Below are positions 19,201 through 34,200 of a DNA stretch of 61,326 nt, piece by piece. The notes under the pieces were generated by a model. It saw nothing but the letters and a program-made list of their open reading frames with translations. It made no database searches and was not told the origin of the DNA. The number at the start of each line of letters is the position of its first letter. Within the stretch, counting starts at the first letter, position 1. This DNA comes from Thecamonas trahens ATCC 50062 (Eukaryota > Apusozoa > Apusomonadida > Apusomonadidae). Where the stretch lies: the NCBI RefSeq assembly GCF_000142905.1, contig NW_013657667.1, positions 421,854-483,179 on the forward strand. The letters run 5' to 3'. The translations under genes and the position numbers were made by a program.

Positions 19201-22200
19201 CCTGGTTCCTTCCACCGGAACCACCAACCCGACTTGTCACCCTCGCACATGAGACACGGCTGAATCGGGACGAGCGTGAGCCAGAGAAGAAGGTCGTTGA
19301 CCGTCTCGGCGCGCCCATTGAGCGACGTCATGGCCAGCTCCAGCTCGACCTGCGAGTTGAAGCCCACCACCGCCGCCGAACCCGAGAGTTGCGACGAGAC
19401 ATACGCCACGCCGAGACCCTCAAGCCGCTTGTGGATGTAAAACTTGCCGTTCCGCCGAGGAAGGCCGAGAACTACGGCGGCGTGGGGAACAAACGGCTGC
19501 CACGCGCACCGCACGCACGCCCGGCGCAGGTGCGCCGCGCACACAGCCGCGGGCGTCGCTTCTGCTGGCCCGACCTCGTTCGACAGCGTCATCTGCACCG
19601 TCGACACCATGGCACACGCTGGGCCCAGCGAGGCCTGCAAAACCCGCTGGCCTGGCAGCGAGATGGCAAACTGAGAGTCGGACACCACCGCGCCACAGCA
19701 CTCGACGACTCTGCCCGAGGCGGTGAGGAGGAGGAACATGTCGTCGCTGCCGTCGTCACGGACCGGTGTGCCGATGATGTCAATAAAGGTGGCGGTGCCG
19801 TACTGCACCACCGACACGTCCTCGTAGAGACCCGACTTGGCCGAGGATGGCGACTCATGGTAGACCGTCACCTGCCCATCCTCCCGGAGGCATGCCACTG
19901 ACTTTCCAGTCACGGCGACCTTGACAAACGCACCCTTGAGCGCAACCGTCCGGTCGCCGACGAGGACCAGGACCTGGGCCGACGCGAGCAAGACGGCGGC
20001 AACTTCATCGCCGGCCGCCATCTGCACCACCGAGCCGGTGATCTTGAGCAGTCCCGGTCTGAGGCGCGAGACCTGGACGCCACCCGGGCCTGGTGCCATG
20101 TACACATCCCCGTCGGCATTGAGCAAGCTAGAGAGTGTTTCGTCGACGTTGCCGGTGAATCTGGTCTTAGTTGGCAACATGGCGGTCACACACCAGACGC
20201 GGCCGAGTGCGTCGTGGATGAGCAGGTGCATGGAGCCAAAGACCACCGATCGCGCCCGGACCTCACGGTGCTCGAGCGCGTGCCCGCGGCCGATGGCCAC
20301 CAGCCGGAACGGGACTTCGCGCTCCAGCGTAGCGGTAGCGGCAAAGCCAGACGAGGCATCCGAGGCGGCCAAGTTGCCGGCGCGTGCACCAGCCCGTCCG
20401 CCTTTTCGTCGTCCGCCCGAGCTAGCGGCGTTGCCGCTCGACGCTCCCGCGCCCGCAGCCTCCAGTGCGTCATACGAGGTCTGCGGCATCGAGCCGGTCA
20501 GCGTCTCGTAGAGCAAGACTCGCGCCGGCTGCACCGTGTAGTCGTTGGTGCTGATGTGGCTGTGGCAGCCCCAGTAGAAGACCTCGCCCGAGGTTGTGAC
20601 GATGGCCAGCGCCGCGTTGGCGCCATCGGCAGTTGACCACGCCACGTCAGCGACGGTATGGAAGCCGCCAAAAAGCGGAATGCGGACCTTGCACGGGACC
20701 ATGTGAGCAGTGCCCTCGACAAGCGCAGCGAGGACATATCCCTCATGATGAGAGGCTTCAAAGACGGCGGCGAGCGCAGCCCGGTGCCATTCCTCATCGT
20801 CCGGCCTGGCGGTGGACCGCTGACCAGGAATCTGCGGCACAAGCTTGGGGTGACCCCACACGTACAGCGAGCCGTCCTCAGTAATAACCGCCCGCGCTGC
20901 AATAGTTGCCAAGCCGTCCATCTTTGACGTCGGGCCAACCGCAATCTTGCGCGGCTCGCCACGGTGGAGGCCCTCAACCATCATTGGTAGCACAATGTCG
21001 ACTGACGAGAGTCCTGACGCGCCGCTAGTGCCGCCGCCGTCACCCGACGGCTCATCGTCAGCAACGCCACCGGTCGGCGACACGCGGACCGAGGTCATGG
21101 AGCCTCCGCTCGCCGCTAGCGCGCCGAACGAGCTGGCGCCCTTCACAATACCGACTGGAACACCGAGGCGGGCATCCATGTTAGAGCCCCAGACATAGAC
21201 TCGACCGGTAGCAGAGACAGCGGCCGAGTGCTCGATGCCTAGCGCGACACCGACAATGTGCTCGGCAACGAGCGCGCCAACTAGCTGCGGGGTGGTGATC
21301 GGCTCGCCCTGGCTGATGACCAGCCCGAGCTTGCCCGAGTTCTTGTCGCCCCAGGTGTAGAGCCGACCCTCGGTGTCCAGCGCTGCCGAGTGATAGGCGC
21401 CAAGGGCGACGGCCGCAATGCGGACGTCCGGTGAGTCAAAATGAACTCGCTCGAAGCGGTCGTGGTCAATGTCGCGGTCGCCAAGGCCGAGCTTGCCGTA
21501 GTCGTTCTTGCCAACGGTGAAGAGGTGGCCGGCGGCCGAGACCACCGCTGTGTGACTCACCGACGTGGCGATGTCAACGACGACAATCTGGCCGTCAAGG
21601 TCGTCGATCTTGCGGAAGTGCTGGGCGTCGGTCCGGTCGCCGAGCGCGGCCGGCCTGCTTTGGACGTGTCCGAGCCGCGCCGTGTCGCCGCCACCGGCAG
21701 TGTACACGGCGCCGGCAAGCGTCCGGACCACGGTGTGCTTTGGCCCACACACCACCTGAACCACATGCTCCTTGGCGCGGGCGAGCGAGTTGACCAGCTC
21801 CGGTACGGGCGCGTTGGCCTTGGCGCCGAGGCCAAGCTCTCCAAACGCGTTGGAGCCGCAAGTGAAGAGCCGCCCGTTGCGGGTGACAAACGCGGCGTGG
21901 CCCTCGCCGGCGGCAATGTCGACAATGGCCATGCCCTCGAGAGTGTCGATCCGCCCTGGATGTCCGAGCGTCTCCATGCCGGCGAGCGAGAGGCCGTCAC
22001 CGGTCGTGCGCCCCAGGAACGGTGGGTCGTGTGCCGAAACGAGGCCCCACGAGAAGACCGCGCCTTCTGAGCTGAGCGCGAGGAGGAACGAGTCGGAGAC
22101 TGCGACACGGGTGACCTGGATGCCGGCAACGGTGAAAAAGGTCACTTCCTGCGGCGTCCGGTACTTGAGCATCTCGACCGATTGTGCCATGATCTTGCCG

Positions 22201-25200
22201 CGGAACTGAAAGACGTTGCCCCAGACAAAGAGCCGACCGTCTGACGTCACCGCCGCCCCGTAGGTCCGGGCGAGGTCGACCTGGACCACGTCGCGGTGAA
22301 TGAAAAACTGCTCGACGGCAATGTGGTTCTCCACCTCGAAGGCCGGCGTGTTGCGGGCCACCTGCAGGTATTGCACGGTCTCTGCCGCGCCACCGCCACC
22401 GCCACCATCGCCACCACCATCGGCGCCGTCGTCGTCGGGCGCCGTGCGGTCGCGGCTGCCGGTCTTGCCGCCGCTCGCGCTACCTTTGCCCGACTCCTTG
22501 CCGGATTCAGTCGAGGTGGTGCCTCCGGCCGAGTTCTTGTTCGACCGCTTCGGCACCGAGTACACAACAGGGGCTTCGAGGTGGTACGGCAGCTGGGGAC
22601 GGTGTGACATGGCGCCGAGGAGGAACTGGCGCAGCTGCGGATCGGCGCAGCACTGCGACGGCAGCCGACCCGCGCCGTCCTGGACACACACGTCTGCAGC
22701 AATGGGCGCAGGCTGGAGCAGAGAGCGGACAAGTGCCGCATGGCCGCCGAGCACCGCGAGGTGCAGCACCGAGTTGCCGCGGCCGTCTTGGGCGTTGACG
22801 TCGGCGCCAGACTCGCGGAGCGTCTTGACCACAGCCATCTCGCCGGCAAGGACCGCCAGATGAAGTGGAGTCTGGCCGGCAAAGTTGACGGCATTGACGT
22901 CGGCTTTGTACAGGACGAGAAGGTTGACAATCTGGTTGTCGCCAAGCGCGGCAGCGTCGTGTAGCATGGTGTTGCCGTTTGATGCCGCAGGCACGTTGGT
23001 GTCACAGCCCTGCGAGGAGACCAGTGACTGGACAAGCTCGCGGCGGAGGTCCGGCTCGGGCACGGTGTGCAGGATGACGTGCAGGATGGTGAGACCGTCC
23101 GCGTTGAGGGCGTTAAACTGAGGGCCGCGGGTGGCAAGCAGCGGGATGAGCGGCATGAGGTCGTTCTCGGCTGCAAGGTGCAGGACCGAGAGCCGCTGCG
23201 AGTTGACTAGCGTCAGCTGGAGATCGTCCTTCTCCAGAAGAACACGCACGGTGTCCTGGTCCGAGTTGGCGAGTGCAACGTGGATTACGGCGTCGCCGAC
23301 GTTGTTGACCTCGTTGAGCTTGATGTTCGGCGATTTGAGGAGGAGCGTGACCGCTTGGGTATCCTTGTCCTGGACTGCCAGGTGCAGCGGCGTCTCGCCT
23401 GCCGAGTTCTGGGCGTTGACGTTGCAGTTCTTCTCGACGAGGTGCTTGACAACGTCGGCAAAAGAGGCCCGCTTGAGCGCGAGATGCAGCGGGGTGTTCA
23501 AGTCACGGTCCATGGCCGAGAGCGCCACCGAAGTCAGCTCGTTGATGATATGGTTGACAAAGTCGGCTTGGTAGTCGTTCGATGCAATGGCCATGTGCAG
23601 GACGTTGCGTCCAAGCGCGTTGTCAAGCCGGCACCTTTCGTTGAGCACCTCGACCGACTCCTTGGCTAGGTGCTGACAGAAGAGGAGCTTGGCGAGGCTC
23701 GGGTGGCCGTTGATCATGGCGAGATGGATCGGAAGCGCCCAGGCCGAGTTGGGGACGTCAAACGGCACGCCGTGCGAGATGAGCGCCTTGACCACATTGG
23801 TCATCCCGCGCTCGGCGGCGTAGTGGACTGCGGTTGCCCCGTCCGAGCTGTTGACCTTAAGCGGGTCGAGCTCGCCCTGCAGATGGATCTCACCGTCGTC
23901 GACGTCCGAGAGCGAGTCGGACATGCCACCGGCGTCCGAGCCAGAGTCGTGGCCAACACCGGCGTCCGAGCTCTCGTCGTCTGACGATGAATGACCATCA
24001 GCGTCGAGTTTCCCGGAGGCGGCCAGCGTGACAAAGACGGCATCAAGGACGTCAACAATGATCGAGACGGCGATCTCCTCGGCCACGTCGTAGTTGGAGA
24101 GCGAGTAGCCTGCGGCATCAGAGCGCCCTGCGGCAGACCGCCCGGTAACTCCAGAGCTGGCGGCCGCACCGGAAAAGGCCACCCGAGTTCCGCTGCGGCG
24201 GAGGCTGCCCTGAGCACCTGCAGCACCATTGCCGGACGCCGCCGCGGCCTTACCTGCTCCTGCCACCTTGGCCTTGTCCGAGCTCGAGCCGCGAACCTCC
24301 TCAACTGTCCCTGGGAAGCTTTCGAGCTCAGGCGAGCCGAGCAAGATCATGGCGACGTCGGCCAGGCCTGCGCGGACGGCGAGATGGAGCATGGTGTTGT
24401 CGTTGCAATCGGTCTCGGCGATCGAAGCACCGGCGCGGATAAGCTGGATGGCAAGTTGTGACTCGCCCAGCTCGATGGCAAGGGCGAGCGGGGTCTTGCC
24501 GTCCGGGTACGTCTTGCCGTCGATGATCTCAGCGTGAGCGCCACCCCACTTGGAGGCCTGGGTCCAGATGCGGGAAATGGTCTTCCATGGCAGGCGCGAC
24601 TTGACGGCGAGGTGGAGCAAGTTCTCCTTGTCAGCGTTGGTGGCCGAGGTGTCGATGTAGTTACCGGTGCCAGCCTCGGAAAAGTCCCACACTCGGTCGA
24701 ACATGCGCGAGGCGGTGTCCGGCGAGCGGAGGAGGTAGTGCATGGGTGTGTTGCCCGAGGCGTCGACAACGTTGATGTTGACTGGAGCACCGAGCTTGGC
24801 CGAGAGCCGGCGCGATGCGGTCGGGTGATTAACAAGCTTGTCAAAGACCTCATCGAGGCCCTTTTCGAACACGTAGTGGACGATGGTTGCCTTGTTGTTG
24901 TCCACGTGCTCAACGTCAGCAGCTTGGTCAATGAGGTCGACGGCGGCGGCGGCATCGCCGTGCTTGCACGCAAGCAGCAGCGGCGTCTCGTTGTTGCTGT
25001 TCACGGCATCAAGCACGTCCTCAAAGTCGGAACGGAGGCCGGCAAGCTTGACCAGCCTGCGCCACGCGCGAAGGTCTGACTGGAAGGACGGCGGCAGGTC
25101 TGCGGCGTTGGGCAGCTTGGGTTCGTGAGCCGACCGGCCGTTGTCCTCATCGTCGCCAGCCATGGTGGCGGCTTCCTCGGCGACGGCAAAATGAAAGGCC

Positions 25201-28200
25201 GAGAGGACAGCCCAGCGACGGCGACGCGACGACTTGGCGTTTTCAAGCGAGCGGTGGAGCTTGTTGGCCGCGTTGCGGACCTCCCTCGGCCGGCTAGAGT
25301 CCTCCTTGAGATGGATGAGCTCGCCAAGGATGGCAACAACCTCCTCCTTGCGCATGGACGCGGCCTTGGCTACCAGCGACTGTGTGAGGTTGTGCGAGTG
25401 GCGGATGGCGAGGTGCAGTGCGTTGTCATTGTCGCGGGTTGTACACGCCGGGTTTGCGCCGAGCGCAATGAGCTTGGTGACAAGCGACTCGGGTGCGCCG
25501 TTCATGCACGCGTAGTGCAGCGGGGTACGGCCCGAGTCATCGACGCACTCGTCGAGCGAGAACTCGGGATCGACTTCGACAATGCGGTCGATGAGCGCCG
25601 AAGCGACCGAGGCGCGCGACGGGTTGCGGCACGCGTGGTGGAGCGGGGTCATACCCTCTCGATCGGTGGCGGTCAGGTTCTCAATAGTGAGCTTGTCTGA
25701 TGACTCCATCTCGGCAAGGAGAAGCATGGCGATGAGCGAGGCCTGGGCGTCAGTGATGGGCTTGGCCCCGGCAAGGAGGCTCTTGCCCGACCGCGAGCTC
25801 TCAATGCACGAGCAGACGAGGTGGAGCGGCTTGTTGCCAGTCATCTTGTTCTCGACTACGGGCGAGGCCTTGGCGGCAAGCAGCTCGCGGATGACGGCGA
25901 CGTCGCCGTTGCGTATGGCGCAATGGAGAATGGGCTCGCCACTGGCGGTCGCCTTGTCGAGGACTGAGACGTAGGTCTCGCTGGCACCCTCACGCATTTT
26001 CTCACCGGTCGAGGCCTGGATGAGTAGCTTGACAAGCGTGGTGTTGCCCATGCGGTAGGCATGAAGCAGCGGCGTGCCCGGCGGCGAAGCGGCATCCGAG
26101 ACGCCAAGCGCGTCCTTGTGGGCGTTGATGAGATCCATCGCAACCTTGGAGAGCAGCTTGTCCAGCGCAGAGTGCTCGGCAGTAGTGGCCGTCATGCAGA
26201 GGACATGTAGCGGGCGCTGGTGAGTGACCTTGGTCTCCTGCGCAGCGAGGGCGGCGACAGCGTCGGACGGACCGGAGCCCTTGGCCGACTTGGACGCCGA
26301 GGCCAGTGCCGCCGTCGAGTTGCGCGACTTGCTCTTGACGCCCTTGCCCGAGAGTAGCGAGTGCGCGATCTCCAGCTTGGTCCGCGCGAGGCGGAGGTCG
26401 TCGACCTTGCATGCCAGGTGCAGCGGGTTCTCGTAGTCGACGGTGAGTGCGTTTTCCGGAACAGCGCCCTCACGGACAAGCGCGGTGACGACCGAGGTGA
26501 GGCCCTTGTCGACAGCAAAGTGCAGGGCGGTAGCCTTGGTGGCGGTCGAAGTGTGATTGACCTCTACGTTGGCAGCAATGAGCTTGAGCGCAAGCTCAGG
26601 CTCACCGATGGCACAGGCGCGCATGAGCGGCGTCTCGCCGCGGGCGTTCGGCACCGCCACGCCATGGCCGTCCTCGATGAGCTTGTGGGCAATGTGACGG
26701 AACGACTCGGCATAGGCGACACCGACACCAGCGAGCTGGTCGAGCGCCACGTGCAAGAGCGCGTCGAGCTCGACGTCGGCCTCAGGGCGATCGAGGAGCG
26801 ACATGGCAATCGCGGCGTGACCCATCTTCATGGCATAGTAGATAGGCGTTCGCGGCTCGTCGCTCTCCTCGGCGAGGAGCGCCGGTGTGTGGGTAGCCAG
26901 CGGCGTAGCCTTGAGCGACGCGTCGGCGTTCCAACGGAGTAGAAGCGCGGTGAGCTTGGGCAAGCCACCGGCGGCAGCATAGTGGAGCGGCGTCCATCCG
27001 CCAAGACCTTGCGAGTTGATCATGAGTGAGACGTACTCAGTCTTGGACCGGTGGTTCGCCACAAAGTGCTCAATGAGGAAGAGCGCAATGGCGTCGTCGC
27101 CGGCATCGAGCATGGCGTACTTACACGCCATGTGAATAGGCAGGTCTAGGTTCTTGTCGGCCCGCATCGAGCCGCCGCCGCGACCAACGAGCGCACGCAC
27201 AACGTCCATGAGGCCCTTGCGGGCAGCGTAGTGAAGCGCGGTCTGCTCCTCACGGTCGTTGGCGTTGACATCGGCGTTGGCGCGGAGGAGGTGCATGGCT
27301 AGCTCGGCATGGCGCGAGGCACAGGCAGCAATGAGCGGCGTCTGCCGTTGTGCGCCGGGCTGGTCGACACCCACACCGTGGGCGAGCAGATACTTGGTGA
27401 GCGAGACCAGGCCCGACCGGGCAGCAAAGTGGATGGCGGCCTCAGAGTCGACGTTCGAGTCCGAGAGGTTGATCTCGAGCGTGGGAACGGCCTCGACTGT
27501 CCGCACCACCCACAGCGCAGTCGACGACTTGTTGGCTTTGCACGCAACAAGGAACGGTGTCTGCTCCTTTGAGTCCTTGACCATCTCGACGCCTGGAATG
27601 AGGAGCATGGCAACAACGACAGCGGTCATGCCGTGAAGCGCAGCATAGTGGAGCGGCGTCGACTTGAGCCCGCTCTTGTCGGAGCGGGCTACCGCCATCG
27701 GGTCGCATCCAAGTCCAAGAAGCATGAGAGCTGCATGCATGTACCCGCGGCGACAGGCGCGAATGAGAGGCTGGCCCTCCATGACCGAGAGTCCGTGCCG
27801 GATGAGCTTCCCAAGAATGTAGGGGAACGGAAGCGCCTCGAGCAAGAGCGACTTGGCAACCATGACGTCGGCCGCCCAGTCGACGGCAGCATGGTTGAGC
27901 AGCGCAGAGGCGACGTCAAAGTTGGCAGCCTGGATAGCGAGGTGGAGCGGCGTGAGCCGCGAGTTGCGGCTAGTGGACGCGGGCACGGCAGCGTTTGCCG
28001 TGACCGCCGGGCCTTGCGAGCTTGACTTTGGCTGCGACATCGACTGGATAGAGCCGGCGGCGGTGAGGGCGTGCCTGGTGAGATGGGTCGGTTCGCACGA
28101 TCCCGACTGGAAGGCTGATTCAGAGGCAAAAGGGAGCAGGAGCTTGACAAGCTCAGGGTGGCCGATCTCGATGGCGACTGAGAGCGGCGAGTAGCGCTTG

Positions 28201-31200
28201 CCCGAGGCAACGCGGACTTCAAGCGGCGCCGGCGGGCGGCGAAGAAGCTCCAGAGCGACGTCGACCCGCGGGAGGAGCGAGCCGTACGACGAGCGTCCGT
28301 CGCGGGCCGAAAACCGCGCCACAAACGGGTGTTCAAGGGCGTCGCCGTCATCGGCCGGGTAAACACCCGAGGCGCTACCGGCGACAACGTGCCCGGCGGA
28401 GGCAGACTCGTCAGCTGCGCTGTGCTTGCTCTGGAGGAGGCGGAAGCCCTCGGCGATGGTGGCGGCGCGCGAAGCGGGCGTGCCCAGCTCGAGAAACTTG
28501 TCGAGCTCCGTCTTTGCAGCCGAGCCGCGGAACGAGACAAGAGCAATGAGTAGCGGCGTCTCGTCTGTGGTCATGCGCGCATTGACCTGGACGGTGAACG
28601 GCTGCAGGTCCGAGACATCGATGTTGGCGTTAAGGTCGACAAAGACAAACTCTGGGGTGCGCGACGCACCCGACGCCGGGTCGGCCATGGACGCGCGGAC
28701 TGAAGCTCGAGTCGACGGGCTCCGGCCTGCGATAGTGCGCGAGGCATCAAAGCCGACCAGCGAGCCTGTGAGATGGGCAAGCGACCAGTCGCCGGTCTTG
28801 GCCATCTCAGAGTTTTGCAGGTTCTCGGCAAACTGGATGTTGACCCGGACGTCGTGCATGGCCGGAATGGGCCCACCGACTGCGACCTCGATGGACGGCA
28901 GTGTCGGCGGGAGGTGCGAGGTTGGGCCAGTACCGCGGCCGCGCCCGCCGCGGGAGCGACGAGCAGCGCGACCAGTCTTGACGCCACCGGCCTTGGCGTC
29001 GGCGTTGGCGACTAGCCGCGAGAGCTCCGAGACCCGAAGAATGAGCTTGAGCATAAAGACTGAGTTGCGTGCGGCCAGGTGCAGGTACGAGAGCTTCCCC
29101 TGAGCCTCGGCTGAGCCAGAAACTACCATCGAGGCACGGGCGAGTGGCGAGAGAAGCAGTTGCGCGTATCGGGTGTCCTTCTTGAGCACGGCATAGTGCA
29201 GCGGGTTGAAGCCAAACAAATCCCCGACAAACTCGGGCTTGCGGCGGAGGAGCGGCACGATGACATCCTCGAGCGAGTTGGCAACCGCAAGGTGAAGCGC
29301 TGTCTGCTGGAAGCGATTGGTGCTCGACTTTGCATTGATGTCCAACGGTGGCAAATGCCGTGAGAGGGCCTTAAACCTCGTGAGCGTGTCATCGGCACCG
29401 AGCATGAACATGACAAGCGCGGTGTAGGAGCGGGAGAGCGCACGCAGAAAGTAGCCCTCGGGCCGCTCGACGCCCTTGGTCCAGAGTTGCTTGACGAGGG
29501 CGAGCTTGCCGTTGACCAGCGCGCCCATGAGTGGCATGTCGATCTTGAGCAGAGTCCGCACAATGCCGTGGCCAGACTTGAACTTGTTGAGGACGGGCTC
29601 AAAGCCACGTGCACACACCAGGCTGAGCGGGTTGGTCGAGCCGGCGACAAAAATGGAGCCGGCGTTCTGGGCCTTGTGGCGAGCAATGGCGTCGACGCCG
29701 CCCTGGACAAGCTGAATGGCGATCGAGACAAAGCCAGACTCAAGGGCGACACGGAGCGGCTCAGCGACCGAGATACCCGACCGCTTCTCGTCGCGGGCGA
29801 GGATGGCCTGGACCACGGTTCCCATGCCCTGCGCTGCGGCAAGCTGCAGCGGAACGCATCGCTCAGTGTTGCGAGCCGTGAAGAGCGCCGCGCACCGTTC
29901 CTTGCGGTCGGTGAGGCGAGCAAGGAGCTGGTCGAGGACCACGTGGGCTGTGGCTACCGAGCCTGACGCGATGGCGGTGTGGAGGACTGTGCTTGCCGTG
30001 AGCGACGACTTTGTGGTGACGAGCTTGCGCTTAAACGCATCCGACGGGCAGGCGGCAAAGAGGTTCTCGAGAAGCGCAAAATGGCCATGTGCTGCAAGCA
30101 TGTTGACCACCGACTCGGTCTTGTGCGAGGTCTGCAGCCAGGGGACGAGACCGTTTCGGGCATTGCCGCCGACGACGGGAGGGGCAAAGGTGTCAAAGAA
30201 CCACTGGGTAAAGTACGGTACAGCCTTGTCGACGACGTAGTGAACGACCGAGTACGCCGACTCGTCGAGGAGGCCGAGGACGGCGATGTGGGCGCGGTCA
30301 GCGAGCGAGCGCGGTGAGTCTGGCTCGCCGTCGTATCCGGCGCGCTGCTCAAAGTCAAACTCGTCGTCAAAGCCGTCGTCCCCGTCGTTGTCGAGAGTGC
30401 CCTGCGCTTGGCGGGCGCGGAGGGCCTCCTCCTCTTCGGCCACCATTGCCACGAACACGGTCTCAAAGAGGCCGGGCATGGCGAGCTTGGCAGCAAGATG
30501 AAGGACGCTATGGCGAGTCGACGGCACAACCCACGAGCGGAGGACAAGATGGTCTGCGCCGGCGTCGACGACCTCGTCCTCGGTTTGCTCGCCGTCGGGG
30601 GTAGCGGCTGCGGCTGCGGTCTTGCGAATGCTGGCCTCGTTCCGCTGTTTCTCCTCGGCGTAGAGGTCGTTGAAGAGGCTCAGCGCGGTGGCCTCGGACA
30701 GGGTGTGTCCCAGGTAGGCGATGTCGACGGCCGACTCGTTAACCCCGACCATCATTTCGAGCATGCGCATGTACTGGTCGCGCGTGGGAAGGCCGACGGC
30801 AACGTGGAGGAGCGGCATGACGTCAAGTCGGCGGTTCTCGATGGCAGCGTCGTAGAGCTCATGAAGCATCGACTTGGGGACTGAGCCCGTGGCAGAGAGC
30901 GGCTCCGAGGTGGCGTTGGCCGATGTCGAGGCGCCGAGTGCAAGGCCCAGCTGCGGCACACCGTTGCCAGTCACTCGCGCCGAGACGTTGGCGAGCGCAT
31001 TGGCGAGGACGTTGGAGCGCGAGAGGACGTGCTCTGCAGAAACACCAGCGTCTGCGCTGGCAGCGGTGCCGCCGCGGCGCCGCGAACTCTCTTTGGCGGG
31101 CAAGTAGTGGCCAGCGTGCTTGATGAGTGGCTCGTTGTGGCGAGTGAGCTTGAAGAGAAGAGCGGCGAGAATGGTGAGCGAGCGGGTCTGGCCGAGGGCT

Positions 31201-34200
31201 TCCTTGGCAAAGTTGAAGAGGTAGACCGCGACTGCATCAACAAGCTCGATGTCGCCCTCTTCGTAGGCGGCGAGCCCGATGCCGTCGCAGGCGTGGGCAA
31301 GGAGGAACGGGAGGACGGGCGAGTCGCCCTGGCCCTCGAGCGAGGCCGCGAGTGCAGTCGACGCGTTGAGCCGCTCGATAAAGGTCTGGGCGTCGGCGGC
31401 GAGAAGGAGGAGCGAGTTGACGTCACGACCGGATGAGATCGACTCGATGAGTGGGGTGATGCCCGACTGTGTTTCCGAGTCGATAACAACCTCAAAGCGA
31501 GTAGCGAGGAGGAGGCCGAGGACGTGCGGCATGTTGGCCTTCTCGACTTGGTCGAGTAGACCGACGCCGATCTCGTTCTCGCAAAACCGCAGGCCGATTT
31601 CCATCGATGGCTGCGGGAGAAAGGCAACAAGTAGTGCGGCGAGCGAGACGTCGCCGCGGGCGACGGCAACCTGGATGGGATTCCGCGACGAGGCGTCGGG
31701 CATGGTAAAGAGCCGCATGAGGACGTACCACGCGAGATGGGAGCGCGAGTTGGAGACTTGAATGTTGGAGATGAGGCCGCGGACAAACGAATAGTGGCCA
31801 GCGGCCGCGGCGCGGTGAAGAATCGGCGCGGTGACGCCGATCGAGTCGGTCGACATGGTGGTGAGGCCGGAAATCTCGAGCATGCCGAGTCCGACGTCGA
31901 GCGAGCGCGGCGATTTGATAGTTGTCTCGACAAGCGCAAGAAGGACTTCCGACTGGATCTGGTTGGTGACAGTGGCCTGGGCGACCAGGTCTGTGACCAG
32001 AAAGGCAGCCACGTCGAGGTACGACGAGAGAAGCGCGGCGTGGACAAGCTCGGCAATGGTGTTGAGCGAGTAGTCCTTGGCCCGTGAGACCGAGACCGAG
32101 GCCGAGAGCGACGAGTTTGGCGCGCTGCTGCCAGCGGCCTTTGCCAGCCGTGACGTTCCGGTCAAAGTGCTCGAGGCGTCCGACGCGGTGTCTGCGAGCG
32201 CCTTGAGGAGCGCCCGGAGCAGGCCAAGCTGGCCGGCAGAGACAGCATAATGCAGCGGCGACTGGCGTTTGTCATCCAAAAAGTGGAGGCACATCGAGCC
32301 GTAGATGTCGTACAACCGCATGGCGACCTTAGTCATGGCATGCATGCAGGCAAAGTGCATCGGGGTGCGCGAGTGGGCGTCGCGGGCCATAATTCGCCAC
32401 GACTCGCGCTTGCGCTTGGACGGCGAGGTAGACGAGCGGCCCGAGTGGGCAGCCATGCCCTCGTCGGAGATCTTAAAGGCGTCGATATGGTCGAGGAGGG
32501 TGAGGGCAATGATCTCGTTTCCAGCCTCGCAGGCGACAATGAGCGGCGTCCGCTGCATCGAGTCACGGCCAAAGAGGTCGACGAAAATGAGATCGGTCTC
32601 AGAGAGCATCTCTTCTGAGCGCTCCTTGGTGGCACCGTCGGCAGCGGCGCTTCCGGTCAAGGCCGCAGTCGAGCCGGACTTGCCCTTGCGCCCGACCATG
32701 GCATCAAGGCGTCGCCGCTTCGGCTCGGAGACGGCGCCGGTGGTGCGCGAGGCCGTGCTCTGGGCGTCGCGCGGGATGCGGGCAACGTTACGCATGTCAG
32801 GAGAGAACGGAATGGCCTCGTCGCGGGCCAGAGCGAGGCTCAGCTGTCGAGTCGACGAGTCGAGGCGAATGAGGGCACGGACAACTGAGTCGAGCGAATG
32901 AGCGACGGCGAGGTGAATGAGGGTCGCCTGAGTCATGTCTGCGCCATTGATAAAGGCGTTGATAAAGAACGCACCCTTATCCGCCAGCGACGGAATGGTC
33001 CGCCTCAGTGACGGCATGGTGAGGGCGTCGATCATCCAGTGGAGGAGTGAGACATGGCCGCCGCGGGCAGCAAGGTGAAGTGCCGACGAGCCGTCGGCCG
33101 CCAGTGCGTAGACTTCAACGCCGGCGCGGGCGAGCGCGGTGACAACGGTTGTGTCGCCGGCGCGGGCGGCGTAGAGAAACGGCGAGAGGCCCTGGGCGTC
33201 GAGCGAGTCGAGGAACTCGGCAAGCGCGGTCCGCGCGCGCATGACGTTGGCGGAGACTGAAGCGCCGCCGGACGAGTTACCGCCGCCCTGGCGACGACGG
33301 GCGAGGGCGGTCATGTCACGCGACGAGGTCGTGGCCGTCGCCTTGATACTCACATTGGCCACAAAAGCCGGCTGCGAGGCAAAGAGCGAGGCCTGTAGGC
33401 CGCCAGCGGTCTCCATCTGTGCCTCGAGCGCTTTGATGAGCAGGAGCGAGAGCTGAGTCAGCTTCCGCTTGCAGGCGTAGTGGAGGACGGACCGGCCTTT
33501 GGAGTCGAGGAGCTCGGTCTTGGTCCCCTCCCATCTGAGGAGCTCGGTGGCGATGAACGGGCGGCGGAAGGCAGCGGCGACAATGAGCGGAGTGCGGAGC
33601 TCAGCGTTGCGGGCGTTGACGTCGAGCTCGACCTGGTGGGCGTCGGCGCGCTGGCGGAGAATGCCCAACACCTCGCCCATGCCGGACCGGGCTGCGTAGT
33701 GGAGGACGGTGTTGGAGAACGCGTCTTGGGCGTTGACAAAGAGCTCGAGTGCGTGCGAAGAGGCGCTCCACATGGCAAAAGCCTTGTCGATGATGAGCTT
33801 GGCGACTTCGGAGAATCCCGAGGCTACCGCTACGTGGAGAACGGTCTGCGAGTCAATGTTGAGGGTGTCGAGCTGAACATCGTCGCGCTGGAGCAAGGTG
33901 GCTACGAGGTTGACCATGTTGCGCGAGACGGCCTCCATGAGCGGCGTCGTCGACTCGGTTGGCGACTTTCCGTGTGTGAGCGGTCCGGTGGTGCCCGACG
34001 CGGTGGACGCGTTAATGGGCGAGCCGATGGTGACCAGCCGGATGGCAAGCTCCTCTTTCCCGCGAAGAATGGCCTCGTGGAGAAGGGTTGTCTGACCGTG
34101 ACGGATGGTGGTGGGAGCGCGCGAGCGCGGGAGGAGTAGGACCTGGCCCTCGACCAGTGTCCGGACCGGTGCTGGGACAGGCGGCCAGTGGGAGGTGCTC